Source: Sulfurospirillum sp964441765 (GTDB taxonomy: Bacteria > Campylobacterota > Campylobacteria > Campylobacterales > Sulfurospirillaceae). Taken from it: a stretch of DNA of 33,111 bases. Below, in pieces: positions 7,770 to 16,515 of the stretch (positions are counted from its first letter, which is position 1; every line of letters begins with the position of its first letter). Where the stretch lies: contig CAYTVI010000016.1 of NCBI GenBank assembly GCA_964441765.1, positions 1-33,111 on the forward strand, written 5' to 3'. The notes under the pieces are model-generated. The model ran no database searches. It was given only the letters and a program-made list of their open reading frames with translations, and was not told where the DNA came from. The position numbers and the translations under genes are program-made.

Positions 7770-8759
7770 TTAGATAGGTAATATTCGTATATTTTTACTT
7801 AATTTCTCTTGTAACACCGCTTCAATAGCAAAAAGAGTGCCTGTTGAGCTACTCGCACAACCACTACATGCTCCTAAATAACGGATGTAAACATCGGTTA
7901 CGCCACCATCGCCATCTTTGATATCTAAGATTTCCATATTTCCGCCATCCATAACGAGCATCGGACGGATATTTTCATCAATCACCGCTTCAATTTCTTT
8001 GAGCTTTTGAACCACAGTCATCTCTTCAAAACTGATAGTATGGCTTCCTGAGATTTTAGCGTTGGAGAGCGCTAAAAGTCTATCGTGTTCCATCTCAGCG
8101 CGTGTATCTTTGAGGATATCAACCAAATAGTATTCCCTGTCTTCATGCCCACCAGGCTTTACACAGGATTTACAAAATGCACCCGCTTTGGTGTAATTGG
8201 TAATCTCTTCTACGGTGGTGAGGTTGTTGATTTTAATCACCTCTTTAATCGTTCCAAGGCTCACACGCGCACATTCACACACGATGATTTCATCTTCAAA
8301 TGAAGCGGCGTCCACACCTTTAAACGAAGCTGCAGCAGCTTTGATAACATCGTACGCCATCACCGAACAGTGCATTTTTTGTGGTGGAACAGCGGGAACA
8401 TCTGGGGTATCACGCATCGCTTTTTCAACATCAATATTGGTAATTTTTACTGCTTCTGATACAGTTTTTCCGATACAAAGCTCCGCCATCGTATCAGAGC
8501 TTGCAATCGCTGTACCACAGCCAAAGCTTTTAAATTTTGCCGCTTTGATGATTTCGGTCGCTTCATCGACAATCCAGTACAGTCTTACCGCATCGCCACA
8601 ACTCTCCGCACCAAAATCAGCAATGATGAGCTTTCCACCCATCTCTTTTGCATCGTCTTCGGTAAGTTGTCCCATATTTTTAGGGTTGTTCATCAAATCT
8701 TGTACTTTTTGGCTATATTCTTCCCAAATGGAGCCGCCAATTAAACTGTTTTTTGCCAT
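7770..8759 (-). CDS. nifU: NifU-type Fe-S cluster assembly scaffold (three domains)
   Basis: A 329-residue modular scaffold that assembles Fe-S clusters from sulfur given by NifS. Residues 1-145 form an IscU-like domain with Cys54 (ESCGD), Cys81 (GCGTA) and Cys131 (HCSV). Residues about 155-205 are a BFD-type [2Fe-2S] domain with Cys161, Cys163, Cys196 and Cys199 (CxC then CKSC). Residues about 250-329 are an Nfu domain with the cluster-binding CSGC at 298-301. The full three-domain form, rather than IscU alone, is the usual housekeeping scaffold in Campylobacterota, so no nitrogen-fixation role is implied. It follows nifS by 30 bases on the same strand. Confidence 0.95.
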   Translation of the reverse strand: MAKNSLIGGSIWEEYSQKVQDLMNNPKNMGQLTEDDAKEMGGKLIIADFGAESCGDAVRLYWIVDEATEIIKAAKFKSFGCGTAIASSDTMAELCIGKTVSEAVKITNIDVEKAMRDTPDVPAVPPQKMHCSVMAYDVIKAAAASFKGVDAASFEDEIIVCECARVSLGTIKEVIKINNLTTVEEITNYTKAGAFCKSCVKPGGHEDREYYLVDILKDTRAEMEHDRLLALSNAKISGSHTISFEEMTVVQKLKEIEAVIDENIRPMLVMDGGNMEILDIKDGDGGVTDVYIRYLGACSGCASSSTGTLFAIEAVLQEKLSKNIRILPI

Positions 8760-8777
8760 TTTTTATCCTTTAATTCT

Positions 8778-8789
8778 TTTACATGTAAA
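8778..8789. repeat. TTTACATGTAAA palindrome, between nifS and nifU
   Basis: Full 12-bp copy directly after the nifS stop codon (8790-8792) in the gap to nifU. Confidence 0.8.
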
Positions 8790-9980
8790 TTATAATTTGC
8801 TTACGTGCCACGATGGCGCATAAGCATACGTACTTGAAATCGCACGAAGTCTCACCACAGCTTTATTAATCACATCAATCGCATAATCTATCTCTTCTTC
8901 TGTGGTAAAACGTGAAAGCGAAAGACGAAGTGCTGTATGGGCTAAATCCGCTTCCGCACCAATGGCTTCCATGACAGGATTTGACTCTAAATCTTCACTT
9001 GCACATGCACTTCCTGTACTTGCTCCAATGCCATTTTTATTAAGATCCCACAGCATTGCTTCGCCTTCGATGCCTTTGACACTGATTAAAATCGTGTTGG
9101 GAACACGCTGTTCTTTTGTCCCTACGACAAAGGTTTCAGGAATTTGTAACAAAGCATCTTCTAGTTTATCGCGAAGTCTTCTAATCGTACTTTTTTCAAA
9201 ATCAAGATGTGCAACAGCAAGTTCCATTGCTTTTCCCATACCCACAATGCCTGGAACATTGAGTGTTCCACTACGTCTGCCACCCATTTGCTCTCCACCA
9301 TGAAGTAAGCTAGTAAGTTGCTGTCCTGCTCGGATATAAAGACCACCTACCCCTTTAGGGCCATGAAACTTATGGGCTGAAAAACTCATGAAATCAACAT
9401 TAGCGGCTTTAACATCGACAGCGATTTTACCAATAGCTTGAACACCATCCGTATGAAATAAAACACCTCTTTCTTTGCAAATCGCACCAATTTCGACAAT
9501 AGGAAAAATCATCCCTGTTTCATTGTTTGCCCACATAATAGACACGAGTGCTGTTTTATCGGTGATAGCATCTTTGAGTGTTTGAACTTCAACAACACCA
9601 TCGGTATTCACAGGCAAGTAAGTGATATTTACGCCAAGTGTTTCTAAAAATTTACAGGAGGAAATAACTGCAGGGTGTTCAACTTCACTGACGATGATAT
9701 GGTTTTTATCTCCGTTGAGAATCTTGTCATAATAGACACCTTTGATAACCCAGTTAATACTCTCAGTAGCACAGGAGGTAATAACGATATCATCTTCATC
9801 GCTGGCGTTGATACCTGCATAGAGCTGATCCATAGCCGCTCTTAGCGCAGGATGGCTCGCACTGCCGTATTGGTGCAAGGAGTTTGGATTGCCAAACATC
9901 TCGCAAAAGTAAGGTTGCATTTGCGCAAAAACTTGGGGGTCGACCATTGTTGTTGCGTTGTTATCTAAATAAACTTTCAT
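8790..9980 (-). CDS. nifS: Cysteine desulfurase NifS
   Basis: A 396-residue PLP-dependent enzyme that removes sulfur from cysteine as a protein-bound persulfide. The N-terminus YLDNNATT is diagnostic. SFSAHKFHGPKGVGG contains the PLP lysine (Lys204), HTDGVQ the cofactor contact aspartate, and the active-site Cys326 lies in GSACASEDLESNP, the long-loop pattern of group I desulfurases. It heads the minus-strand set nifS-nifU-moaD-moaE-moeA, so its persulfide could serve both Fe-S clusters and molybdopterin thiolation. A GAGAGG Shine-Dalgarno precedes the ATG. The 19-bp inverted repeat 24 bases upstream suggests regulated transcription. Confidence 0.95.
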   Translation of the reverse strand: MKVYLDNNATTMVDPQVFAQMQPYFCEMFGNPNSLHQYGSASHPALRAAMDQLYAGINASDEDDIVITSCATESINWVIKGVYYDKILNGDKNHIIVSEVEHPAVISSCKFLETLGVNITYLPVNTDGVVEVQTLKDAITDKTALVSIMWANNETGMIFPIVEIGAICKERGVLFHTDGVQAIGKIAVDVKAANVDFMSFSAHKFHGPKGVGGLYIRAGQQLTSLLHGGEQMGGRRSGTLNVPGIVGMGKAMELAVAHLDFEKSTIRRLRDKLEDALLQIPETFVVGTKEQRVPNTILISVKGIEGEAMLWDLNKNGIGASTGSACASEDLESNPVMEAIGAEADLAHTALRLSLSRFTTEEEIDYAIDVINKAVVRLRAISSTYAYAPSWHVSKL

Positions 9981-9999
9981 AGAAAAACCTCTCTGTCAC

Positions 10000-10022
10000 A
10001 TAATAGGATAAACTTTATCCTA
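10000..10022 (-). promoter_or_regulatory. Candidate operator upstream of nifS: 9-bp inverted repeat overlapping a TATTAT hexamer
   Basis: TAGGATAAA (10004-10012), one base, then TTTATCCTA (10014-10022) is a perfect inverted repeat. On the minus strand it overlaps a TATTAT that could be a -10 element (10000-10005). A TATAAA further upstream is an alternative -10. Position and symmetry fit a dimeric repressor such as an Rrf2/IscR-type Fe-S sensor, but the regulator is not identified. The T-run at 10023-10031 lies on the plus strand, where no gene precedes it, so it is not read as a terminator. Confidence 0.55.
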
Positions 10023-10062
10023 ATTTTTTTTGAATACTATTACTTTATAGATTAAAAAATAC

Positions 10063-11367
10063 TTATGCAATAATCTGTTTTAACTCATTAATCGTCGTTT
10101 CAAATTCAAACATCTCTTCAGGGTTTTGTTGCAAGAAAAGATTCATCTTATCTTTTTTACTTAAAGCCAAGTCAAGCTCCTTATCATTGCCCTTTTCGTA
10201 AGCTCCAATACGTACTAAAACTTCATTTTCTTTCAAAATCGAACTCAATCTTTTAAATTTTTGAGCGGCTTTTTTATGCTCCACTTCAATCACATCGCCC
10301 ATAACCCTTGAAGCACTGTTTTGAATACTAATCGGTGGATAAATTCCATAATCGGTTAATTCTCGACTTAAAACAATGTGACCATCTAAGATACTACGCG
10401 ATTGATCGGCGATTGGATCACTCAAATCATCCCCTTCTACCAAAACGGTAAAAAATGCTGTAATAGAGCCTTTTCCCTCTTCTTTTCCCGCTCGCTCCAT
10501 GAGCTGCGGCAAAAGCGCTAAAACAGAAGGTGGATAGCCTTTTGATGTTGGAGGTTCACCCAAAGCCAAGCCAATTTCACGCTGTGCCATCGCAAAACGT
10601 GTCACCGAATCCATCATAAACAAAACATCTCTGCCTTGCTCTTTAAAATACTCAGCAATACTCATTGCCGAAAAAGCACCGTATTTTCGCATCAAAGGCG
10701 AATCATCGCTGGTGGCGATGACAATCACTGTATTTTCAAGATTGCCTCCTAAGTTTTTTTCAATAAACTCAGGAACCTCACGCCCACGCTCCCCAATTAA
10801 GGCGACCACTTTAATCGGCGCTTCAGAGCCTCGTACAATCATCCCCATCAGTGTGGATTTACCCACACCACTGCCTGCGAAAATGCCCATTTTTTGACCT
10901 TTTCCACAGGTTAAAAGCGCATCAATCGTTTTCACACCCACGCGAAAAGGCTCGTTAATCAAACCCCGTTTCATTGCATCCATAGGAGCCTTCATAATCG
11001 GTGCAAATGCGCTTGCACTAATTATTCCTTTGCCGTCTTTTGGACGAATAAAAGGATCTACCACGCGACCTAAAAGCTCTTCTCCCACAGGAATCATCAT
11101 TCCCTGCTCACTAATAAAGACCTTATCCCCTATTTTAAACCCTTCAATAAACCCAAAAGGAGCAATAAAAAAAGCATTGCGATCAACTTCAGTGACCATG
11201 CCTAACTCACTTTTTGAACCATCAAGCGCTATCATTTTTACAATATCGCCAATGCTTGGACGGAGTCCTTGCGCTTCTATAGTTGTTGAGCTAATTTTAG
11301 TAATCGTCCCAAACATTGGGGAGAGATTTTTATCTCGTAGCTTTGCGCGAATTTTACTCAGTGGCAT
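10063..11367 (-). CDS. fliI: Flagellum-specific ATP synthase FliI
   Basis: ATPase of the flagellar type III export apparatus, 434 residues, cytosolic at the base of the export gate. The Walker A motif is GSGVGKS at residues 165-171, followed by VALIGERGREVPEF with the catalytic glutamate and a DVLFMMDSVTRFA Walker B segment. LGEPPTSKGYPPSVLALLPQL is typical of FliI rather than F1-beta. The start ATG shares one base with the folE stop (TAATG), so it is translationally coupled to folE. The same folE-fliI pairing next to tig-clpP is what I recall for C. jejuni, hence an old synteny block. Confidence 0.95.
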   Translation of the reverse strand: MPLSKIRAKLRDKNLSPMFGTITKISSTTIEAQGLRPSIGDIVKMIALDGSKSELGMVTEVDRNAFFIAPFGFIEGFKIGDKVFISEQGMMIPVGEELLGRVVDPFIRPKDGKGIISASAFAPIMKAPMDAMKRGLINEPFRVGVKTIDALLTCGKGQKMGIFAGSGVGKSTLMGMIVRGSEAPIKVVALIGERGREVPEFIEKNLGGNLENTVIVIATSDDSPLMRKYGAFSAMSIAEYFKEQGRDVLFMMDSVTRFAMAQREIGLALGEPPTSKGYPPSVLALLPQLMERAGKEEGKGSITAFFTVLVEGDDLSDPIADQSRSILDGHIVLSRELTDYGIYPPISIQNSASRVMGDVIEVEHKKAAQKFKRLSSILKENEVLVRIGAYEKGNDKELDLALSKKDKMNLFLQQNPEEMFEFETTINELKQIIA

Positions 11368-11942
11368 TAGTAACGATTTGCCTGTGGAGCGTTGATAATA
11401 TCAAAAAATTCTTTGCGCGTGTCTGATTTTAGGAACATCCCACGAAGAGCTGATGTGGTCGTATTGGAGTGCGTTTTTTCGACACCTCGCATCTCCATAC
11501 ACATATGGCGCGCTTGAATAACCACACCCACACCTTTGGGTGCAATAACATCATCAATAGCCTTAGCGATTTGCTCTGTGAGCTGTTCTTGAATTTGTAA
11601 ACGTCTGGCAAAAACATCTACCATACGAGGAATTTTTGAAAGACCTACCACTTTGCCATTAGGGATATATGCAACATGGGCACGCCCAATAATAGGCAAA
11701 AGATGATGTTCGCACATGGAGTAAAATTCAATATCTTTAATAATAACCATTTGATTGTTGTCACTTTCAAACAATGCTTCGCCTAAAATATCATTAGGAC
11801 TTTGGTGGTATCCTGAAGTCATATGTTCATAGGCTTTAAAGACCCTTTGAGGTGTTTTTAAAAGACCTTCACGTTCTGTATTTTCACCGATAATTTCAAG
11901 GATTGTCTTGATAGCTTGTTCAAATTCTTCTCTTCGTTGCAT
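11367..11942 (-). CDS. folE: GTP cyclohydrolase I
   Basis: A 191-residue enzyme that converts GTP to 7,8-dihydroneopterin triphosphate, the first step to tetrahydrofolate and, in many bacteria, queuosine. Motifs: EGLLKTPQRV near the N-terminus; SMCEHHLLP with zinc ligands Cys77 and His80; GLSKIPRMVDVFARRLQIQE; and RHMCMEMRG with the third zinc ligand Cys148. The length is that of the bacterial type IA enzyme. It starts 127 bases from the divergent tig gene and overlaps fliI by one base. Confidence 0.95.
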   Translation of the reverse strand: MQRREEFEQAIKTILEIIGENTEREGLLKTPQRVFKAYEHMTSGYHQSPNDILGEALFESDNNQMVIIKDIEFYSMCEHHLLPIIGRAHVAYIPNGKVVGLSKIPRMVDVFARRLQIQEQLTEQIAKAIDDVIAPKGVGVVIQARHMCMEMRGVEKTHSNTTTSALRGMFLKSDTRKEFFDIINAPQANRY

Positions 11943-11988
11943 GACTTCTTCACTTCTATTGATTTTAGAGGAATATTCTAGCTCTATT

Positions 11989-12013
11989 TTGCTTTTTAAT
12001 GGATAAAAAGCAA
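11989..12013. promoter_or_regulatory. 9-bp inverted repeat in the folE/tig divergent promoter region
   Basis: TTGCTTTTT (11989-11997), a seven-base centre, then AAAAAGCAA (12005-12013). It lies about midway between the two divergent start codons. It could be a shared operator or only an AT-rich hairpin. Candidate -10 hexamers for tig (TATATT near 12033) lie to its right. Confidence 0.35.
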
Positions 12014-12069
12014 CTTACAAGTAAATTTTTGCTATATTTGAGCGAAATTTTATATCGAAAAGGGATTTT

Positions 12070-13365
12070 ATGCAAATTAAAGTGAACCGCATTAACAGTG
12101 CTAATGCTTCTGTTGAAGCAACTATTTCATCAGCACTTCTCCAAAAAAAAGAAGAAAAGCTTATCGCATCAGCTGCTTCAAATATGAAAGTTGATGGTTT
12201 TAGAAAGGGCAAAGTTCCTGCACATTTAGTCAAAGCTCGCTATGGTAAACAACTAAAAGATGACGCACAAACAGAAGCTCTAAGAGACCTCTACAACCAA
12301 GCACTTGAAGAGCTTTCAATCAAACCTGATGCTATCGTAGGAGAGCCTAGCTTCTCTAAATTTGAAGAAAAAGAGGGTGGATTAGAGTTAGAAATGAAAC
12401 TTTCTATGAGACCAACGGTTATTGTAGATGGTTACAAAGAGTGTGTTCCTGAATACAAAACGCCTAAAGTAACTAAAAAAGAAGTAGGTGAGCGTTTAGA
12501 GAAGATGATGCAACTCACAGCAGGTCTTAAAGATATCGAAGAAAAAAGAGCTGTTGAAAAAGGTGATTTTGTTGTCATCAATTTTGAAGGATTTTTAGAC
12601 GGTGTCGCATTTGAAGGTGGTAAAGCTGAGGGTTACACCCTTGAAATCGGTAGCAACTCTTTCATCCCTGGCTTTGAAGATGGCATCATCGGTATGAATG
12701 CAGGCGAGAGCAAAGATATTGAAGTGACTTTCCCAGAAAATTATGGCAAAGCTGAACTTGCTGGAAAGCCAACTGTTTTTAAAATCACGCTAAATGCTAT
12801 TCAAGTCAAAGATGTTCCTAAAAAACCAACAGAAGAGATTTTAAAACGTCTTTTACCAGGTGTTGAAAATCCAACAGCTGAGACCTTAGAAGCACAAATT
12901 GAAGAAGAATTACGCAATGAAAAATTAGGAAAAATCTTCAACGAAGAAGTAAAGCCTAAATTTGTTGAGAATATTTTAGAAAAACTTTCACTGGATCTTC
13001 CTGAAAATATTGTTGAGCAAGAAATTGATCTTCAAATGCGTGGTGTTTTCAATAAAATGGACGAAGAGACCATCAAAGAATATTCTACAAATCCTGAAAA
13101 AATCAAAGAGAAACGTGAAGAATTTAGAGAAGAAGCAACTAAAAGTGTTAAACTCACTTTCATCGTTGATGAACTTGCACGTGCTGAAGGTATCAATGTA
13201 AGCGATCAAGAAGTATTGCAAATGATCTATTTTGAAGCCATGCAACAAGGTGCAAACCCTAAAGAATACCTTGAGTACTATCAAAAACAAGGTATTTTGC
13301 CAGCGATTAAAATGTCTATCATCGAAGAAAGACTCTTTAATAAGCTTTTCACTAAAGGTAACTAA
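12070..13365 (+). CDS. tig: Trigger factor, ribosome-associated chaperone and prolyl isomerase
   Basis: A 431-residue chaperone that binds nascent chains at the ribosome exit. The N-terminal domain contains the ribosome-docking signature GFRKGKVP (about residues 43-50). The FKBP-type isomerase domain spans about 150-240 (KGDFVVINFEGFLDG, GSNSFIPGFEDGIIGM). The helical C-terminal substrate cradle follows. A Shine-Dalgarno AAGGGA lies before the ATG. The stop codon TAA shares its last A with the ATG of clpP, so chaperone and protease are co-expressed. Confidence 0.96.
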   Translation: MQIKVNRINSANASVEATISSALLQKKEEKLIASAASNMKVDGFRKGKVPAHLVKARYGKQLKDDAQTEALRDLYNQALEELSIKPDAIVGEPSFSKFEEKEGGLELEMKLSMRPTVIVDGYKECVPEYKTPKVTKKEVGERLEKMMQLTAGLKDIEEKRAVEKGDFVVINFEGFLDGVAFEGGKAEGYTLEIGSNSFIPGFEDGIIGMNAGESKDIEVTFPENYGKAELAGKPTVFKITLNAIQVKDVPKKPTEEILKRLLPGVENPTAETLEAQIEEELRNEKLGKIFNEEVKPKFVENILEKLSLDLPENIVEQEIDLQMRGVFNKMDEETIKEYSTNPEKIKEKREEFREEATKSVKLTFIVDELARAEGINVSDQEVLQMIYFEAMQQGANPKEYLEYYQKQGILPAIKMSIIEERLFNKLFTKGN

Positions 13366-13955
13366 TGAGCTATTATGTCCCTGTCGTCGTTGAAAAAACA
13401 GGCCGCGGTGAGCGAAGTTACGATATCTATTCACGCCTTTTAAAAGACCGTATTATCATGCTAAGCGGCGAGATAAACGATGCTGTTGCCTCATCTATTG
13501 TGGCACAGCTCCTTTTTTTAGAAGCGGAAGATCCTGAAAAAGATATCTACCTCTATATTAATTCTCCAGGTGGTGTTGTCACCAGTGGTTTTAGTATTTA
13601 CGATACGATGAATTACATCAAACCTGATATTTGTACGATTTGTATTGGACAGGCTGCTTCGATGGGTGCATTTTTGCTCAGTTCTGGAGCAAAGGGTAAG
13701 CGTTACGCGCTTCCTAATGCACGCATTATGATTCACCAGCCTTTAGGTGGAGCACAAGGACAAGCAACCGATATTGAAATACAAGCTAAAGAAATTTTAC
13801 GCTTGAAACAAGTGCTCAATGAAATTTTGGCTAAAAATTGTAATCAAAAGCTACCCAAAATTATCAAAGACACTGAACGTGACTTTTTTATGAGTGCAGA
13901 TGAGTCTTGCGAGTATGGCTTAATTGATAAAGTATTGAATAAAAGTTTTAAATAA
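13365..13955 (+). CDS. clpP: ATP-dependent Clp protease proteolytic subunit
   Basis: Serine peptidase of 196 residues that forms the tetradecameric chamber used with ClpX or ClpA. The catalytic triad is visible as Ser99 (GQAASMG), His124 (MIHQPLGG) and Asp173 (TERDFFMSADE). The N-terminal YVPVVVEKTGRGERSYDIYSR-type segment, with the short propeptide, is that of the standard E. coli-type ClpP. It overlaps tig by one base and is followed after 12 bases by the degenerate GGDEF gene. Confidence 0.96.
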   Translation: MSYYVPVVVEKTGRGERSYDIYSRLLKDRIIMLSGEINDAVASSIVAQLLFLEAEDPEKDIYLYINSPGGVVTSGFSIYDTMNYIKPDICTICIGQAASMGAFLLSSGAKGKRYALPNARIMIHQPLGGAQGQATDIEIQAKEILRLKQVLNEILAKNCNQKLPKIIKDTERDFFMSADESCEYGLIDKVLNKSFK

Positions 13956-13967
13956 AAGGCAGAAACA

Positions 13968-15053
13968 ATGGTTCGTTTCAATAAAGACAAAGGCAAAGCG
14001 GGAGTTTATAATATCGACACAAAAGATGACGTCGAAGCTCCTCCTAAAGAGCCCGTTGTTCCATCGCAATCTTCTAATGGCGAACTTGAAAAATTTTCTG
14101 CAACCGTTCTTAAAGTGATGGGGGATGAAGGAATTCCCCCAACACCGAGTAATTTTCAAATCTATTTTGACAAACTTTTAGAAACAAAACCTGCCCCTTT
14201 TAAAAAACGTATTAATGATTTTTTAGAACTTGAAATGACCAATAACGATGAAAATCATGCCCGTATTGAAAAAGAAGTTAAAGAGGGATTTGCACAGGTT
14301 AAAAATATTATGCAAGTGGTCTCTACAGTCTATAAAAACCTCAACGTGATGCAAGAAATTGTTAAAAAACGCTCCAATGAATTACAAGTTAACCCAAACC
14401 AATTAGCTGTTCAAAACATTGTTTCATCATTGGGCGAAGATTTGAAAAAAATGTTTGAACTCACAACGAAACAAATTGAACTTTTAAAAGAGTATTACCA
14501 AAAAGCAACCACTATTTTACAAGAAGTTGAAAGCCAATCCATCTTTGATATTAAATTTGGTGTCTATAACAGACGCTACCTTATGAAAGCTATCACTGAT
14601 GAAATTAAACTTATTAAAAATTACACACATCCTAGCTCTTTAGTGCTTGCTCGTGTTAAAGAGAGTTCTTTGGACAAAGTGATTAATAAAAAAGATAAAG
14701 ATACTGTTCTACGCAATGTCGCACGTTTATTGCTTAAAACCTCTCGCCGTAGCGATATCGTCGCACATTTTGGTGAAGGTGCTTTTGCCATGGTTTTAAA
14801 ACATACGGACATTAACAGTGCTAAAAAAGCATGTGATCGTATCAGTGAACTCGTGTATCAAACAAGCTTTTTTGTCGGAACTACGGAAGTTGAAACTGAC
14901 ATAGAACTCGCTATCATTGCACTCGATACAGAACACTCAACCGAAGAATTTTTAAGCGCCTTACTAGAAGCACTCCCGCAAACAGGAAAAAGATTGCTCC
15001 CTTATCTTGTTTGCACCCCTATTGAACCTGAAGAAGATGAAACAGAAGAATGA
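13968..15053 (+). CDS. Degenerate GGDEF-domain protein with helical N-terminal region
   Basis: A 361-residue cytosolic protein. Residues about 40-190 are charged, mostly helical sequence with coiled-coil character. Residues about 191-350 have the diguanylate cyclase fold: FGVYNRRYL (198-205) matches the usual GLxNRRxL, and RRSDIVAHFGEGAFAMVLKHT (260-280) aligns with the strand carrying the active-site loop. The signature GGDEF is replaced by GEGAF at 269-273, and the substrate-binding helix lacks the usual DxFKxxND. The catalytic acid is therefore missing, and I infer no c-di-GMP synthesis. Its place between clpP and def, with a four-base overlap to def, suggests a scaffolding or localisation role in a constitutive operon. 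The precise function is unknown. Confidence 0.8.
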   Translation: MVRFNKDKGKAGVYNIDTKDDVEAPPKEPVVPSQSSNGELEKFSATVLKVMGDEGIPPTPSNFQIYFDKLLETKPAPFKKRINDFLELEMTNNDENHARIEKEVKEGFAQVKNIMQVVSTVYKNLNVMQEIVKKRSNELQVNPNQLAVQNIVSSLGEDLKKMFELTTKQIELLKEYYQKATTILQEVESQSIFDIKFGVYNRRYLMKAITDEIKLIKNYTHPSSLVLARVKESSLDKVINKKDKDTVLRNVARLLLKTSRRSDIVAHFGEGAFAMVLKHTDINSAKKACDRISELVYQTSFFVGTTEVETDIELAIIALDTEHSTEEFLSALLEALPQTGKRLLPYLVCTPIEPEEDETEE

Positions 15054-15565
15054 TTCGAGAAGTTTTAGTTTATCCCAATAAAGTTCTACGCGAGGTGTCT
15101 AAAGATGTCACCTCATTTGATGCTTCTTTGCATAATCTCTTAACCGATATGTACGATACAATGGTCTTTAAAGAAGGAATTGGTCTTGCCGCTATCCAAA
15201 TTGGTGTTCCACTCAATGTCTTGATTATCAACTTAGTCGATGAAGAAGGCATTCAAAAGATAGAAAATCTTTATGAAATCATCAATCCTCTCATTGTAGA
15301 AAAAGATGGTCTAACGACATACCAAGAGGGTTGTTTAAGTGTACCTGGTTACTATGATGAAATTGAGCGAGCCGAGCATATTAAACTACGCTATTTTGAT
15401 AGAAATGGTATCCAGCATGAAAAAGAGTTTACCAACCTTATGGCTATTGCCGTACAACATGAAATGGACCATCTCAAAGGTCGTCTTTTTATCGAAAAAC
15501 TCTCTTACTTAAAACGCAAAAAATTTGAAAAAGAGTGGAAAAAAAAGCCAAAAGTAGGTAAATAG
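15050..15565 (+). CDS. def: Peptide deformylase
   Basis: A 171-residue Fe(II)/Zn metalloenzyme that removes the formyl group from nascent N-formylmethionine. All three motifs are present: GIGLAA (43-48), EGCLS with metal ligand Cys95, and QHEMDH with His137, Glu138 and His141. Its start overlaps the GGDEF gene by four bases (ATGA) and its stop abuts the comM start codon, so the tig-clpP-GGDEF-def-comM genes form one translationally coupled operon concerned with early protein maturation and turnover. Confidence 0.96.
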   Translation: MIREVLVYPNKVLREVSKDVTSFDASLHNLLTDMYDTMVFKEGIGLAAIQIGVPLNVLIINLVDEEGIQKIENLYEIINPLIVEKDGLTTYQEGCLSVPGYYDEIERAEHIKLRYFDRNGIQHEKEFTNLMAIAVQHEMDHLKGRLFIEKLSYLKRKKFEKEWKKKPKVGK

Positions 15566-15871
15566 ATGGACGAAGCTGCCCTGTTATCCAAGGTGAAGCA
15601 CGCAAAATGCGCAACCTTGTTTGGCAATAAAGCCTACGAAGTTGGTGTTGAGTCTACCTTGGTACGAGCCCTTCCAGGGTTCAGTATCGTCGGAATTGCC
15701 GACCAATCTATCCAAGAATCACGTGAGCGCATTAAATCAGCCCTTTCAAGCATCAATTTTCAATTTCCTGCGCAAAAAATCACTATTAATCTTTCACCCT
15801 CAGATCTTAAAAAAGAAGGAAGTCACTTTGATTTGGTCATCGCTCTGCTCATTGCCATTCAAAAAGAACGC

Positions 15872-15882
15872 TTTACATGTAA
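15872..15882. repeat. TTTACATGTAA, near-complete palindrome copy in comM
   Basis: Eleven of the twelve bases of the recurring palindrome, read here in another frame (Phe-Thr-Cys-Asn). It is the last copy before the transposon junction. Confidence 0.7.
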
Positions 15883-16477
15883 CGATTTTTTCATCTTTGG
15901 TGAACTAGGGCTTGATGGTAAAGTCAAGAAAACCAATGCTATTTTTCCCATTATTTTATCTTTAGCCTCACACATTCAAAATCTTCGTGTTTTAGTGCCT
16001 AGTGAGCTTCTCTTCAAAGTACACCAAATCCCTAACATCGAAGCGTTTGGCGTTGAAACACTGAGTGATGCCGTACTCTTTTTTAAAGAGAAACGCTTTA
16101 CGATGGAAACGCCACCTCGTGAGCAAAACTTTTGTGAAAATAGCTTAGAAATCGAGGGTAAACACTATTTTTACACGACCCAATTTCCACTAGATTTTAG
16201 CGATGTTCTAGGGCAACACCGAGCCAAACGAGCCATGCTTATTGCGGCGGCAGGTATGCACAACTTACTCATGGAAGGAAGTCCAGGATGCGGTAAAAGT
16301 ATGAGCATCAAACGCCTTCGCTACATTTTACCGCCTCAAAGTATTGAGGAAATTTTAGAATCCAATGCTTACCAATCCTTGCAAGAAGAAGACGTTGAAC
16401 TAAGCCCTTTGAGACCTTTTCGCTCTCCGCATCACACTTCCTCTCGTCCGTCCATCTTTGGTGGGGGATGTAATTTT

Positions 16478-16515
16478 CAACAAAACTTGCGACTATACAA
16501 TAAAACTTGCGACTA
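16478..16515 (+). repeat. Two TnsB-binding-site-like repeats at the transposon end
   Basis: CAACAAAACTTGCGACTA (16478-16495) and CAATAAAACTTGCGACTA (16498-16515) differ at one base and have a 20-base period. The form, a TGT terminus followed by closely packed repeats of the type ACAATAAA plus an unlike second half, matches what I remember of Tn7 right-end TnsB sites. Confidence 0.75.

Noticed and set aside
8197..8823. 208-residue plus-strand open frame antisense to nifU and the nifS 3' end
   Set aside because: Low-complexity Ser/Thr/Ile-rich translation, no Shine-Dalgarno, fully covered by two certain genes on the other strand.
16478..16515. CRISPR array fragment
   Set aside because: Only two repeat units with a 2-base gap, no spacers and no cas genes; the transposon-end reading explains them.
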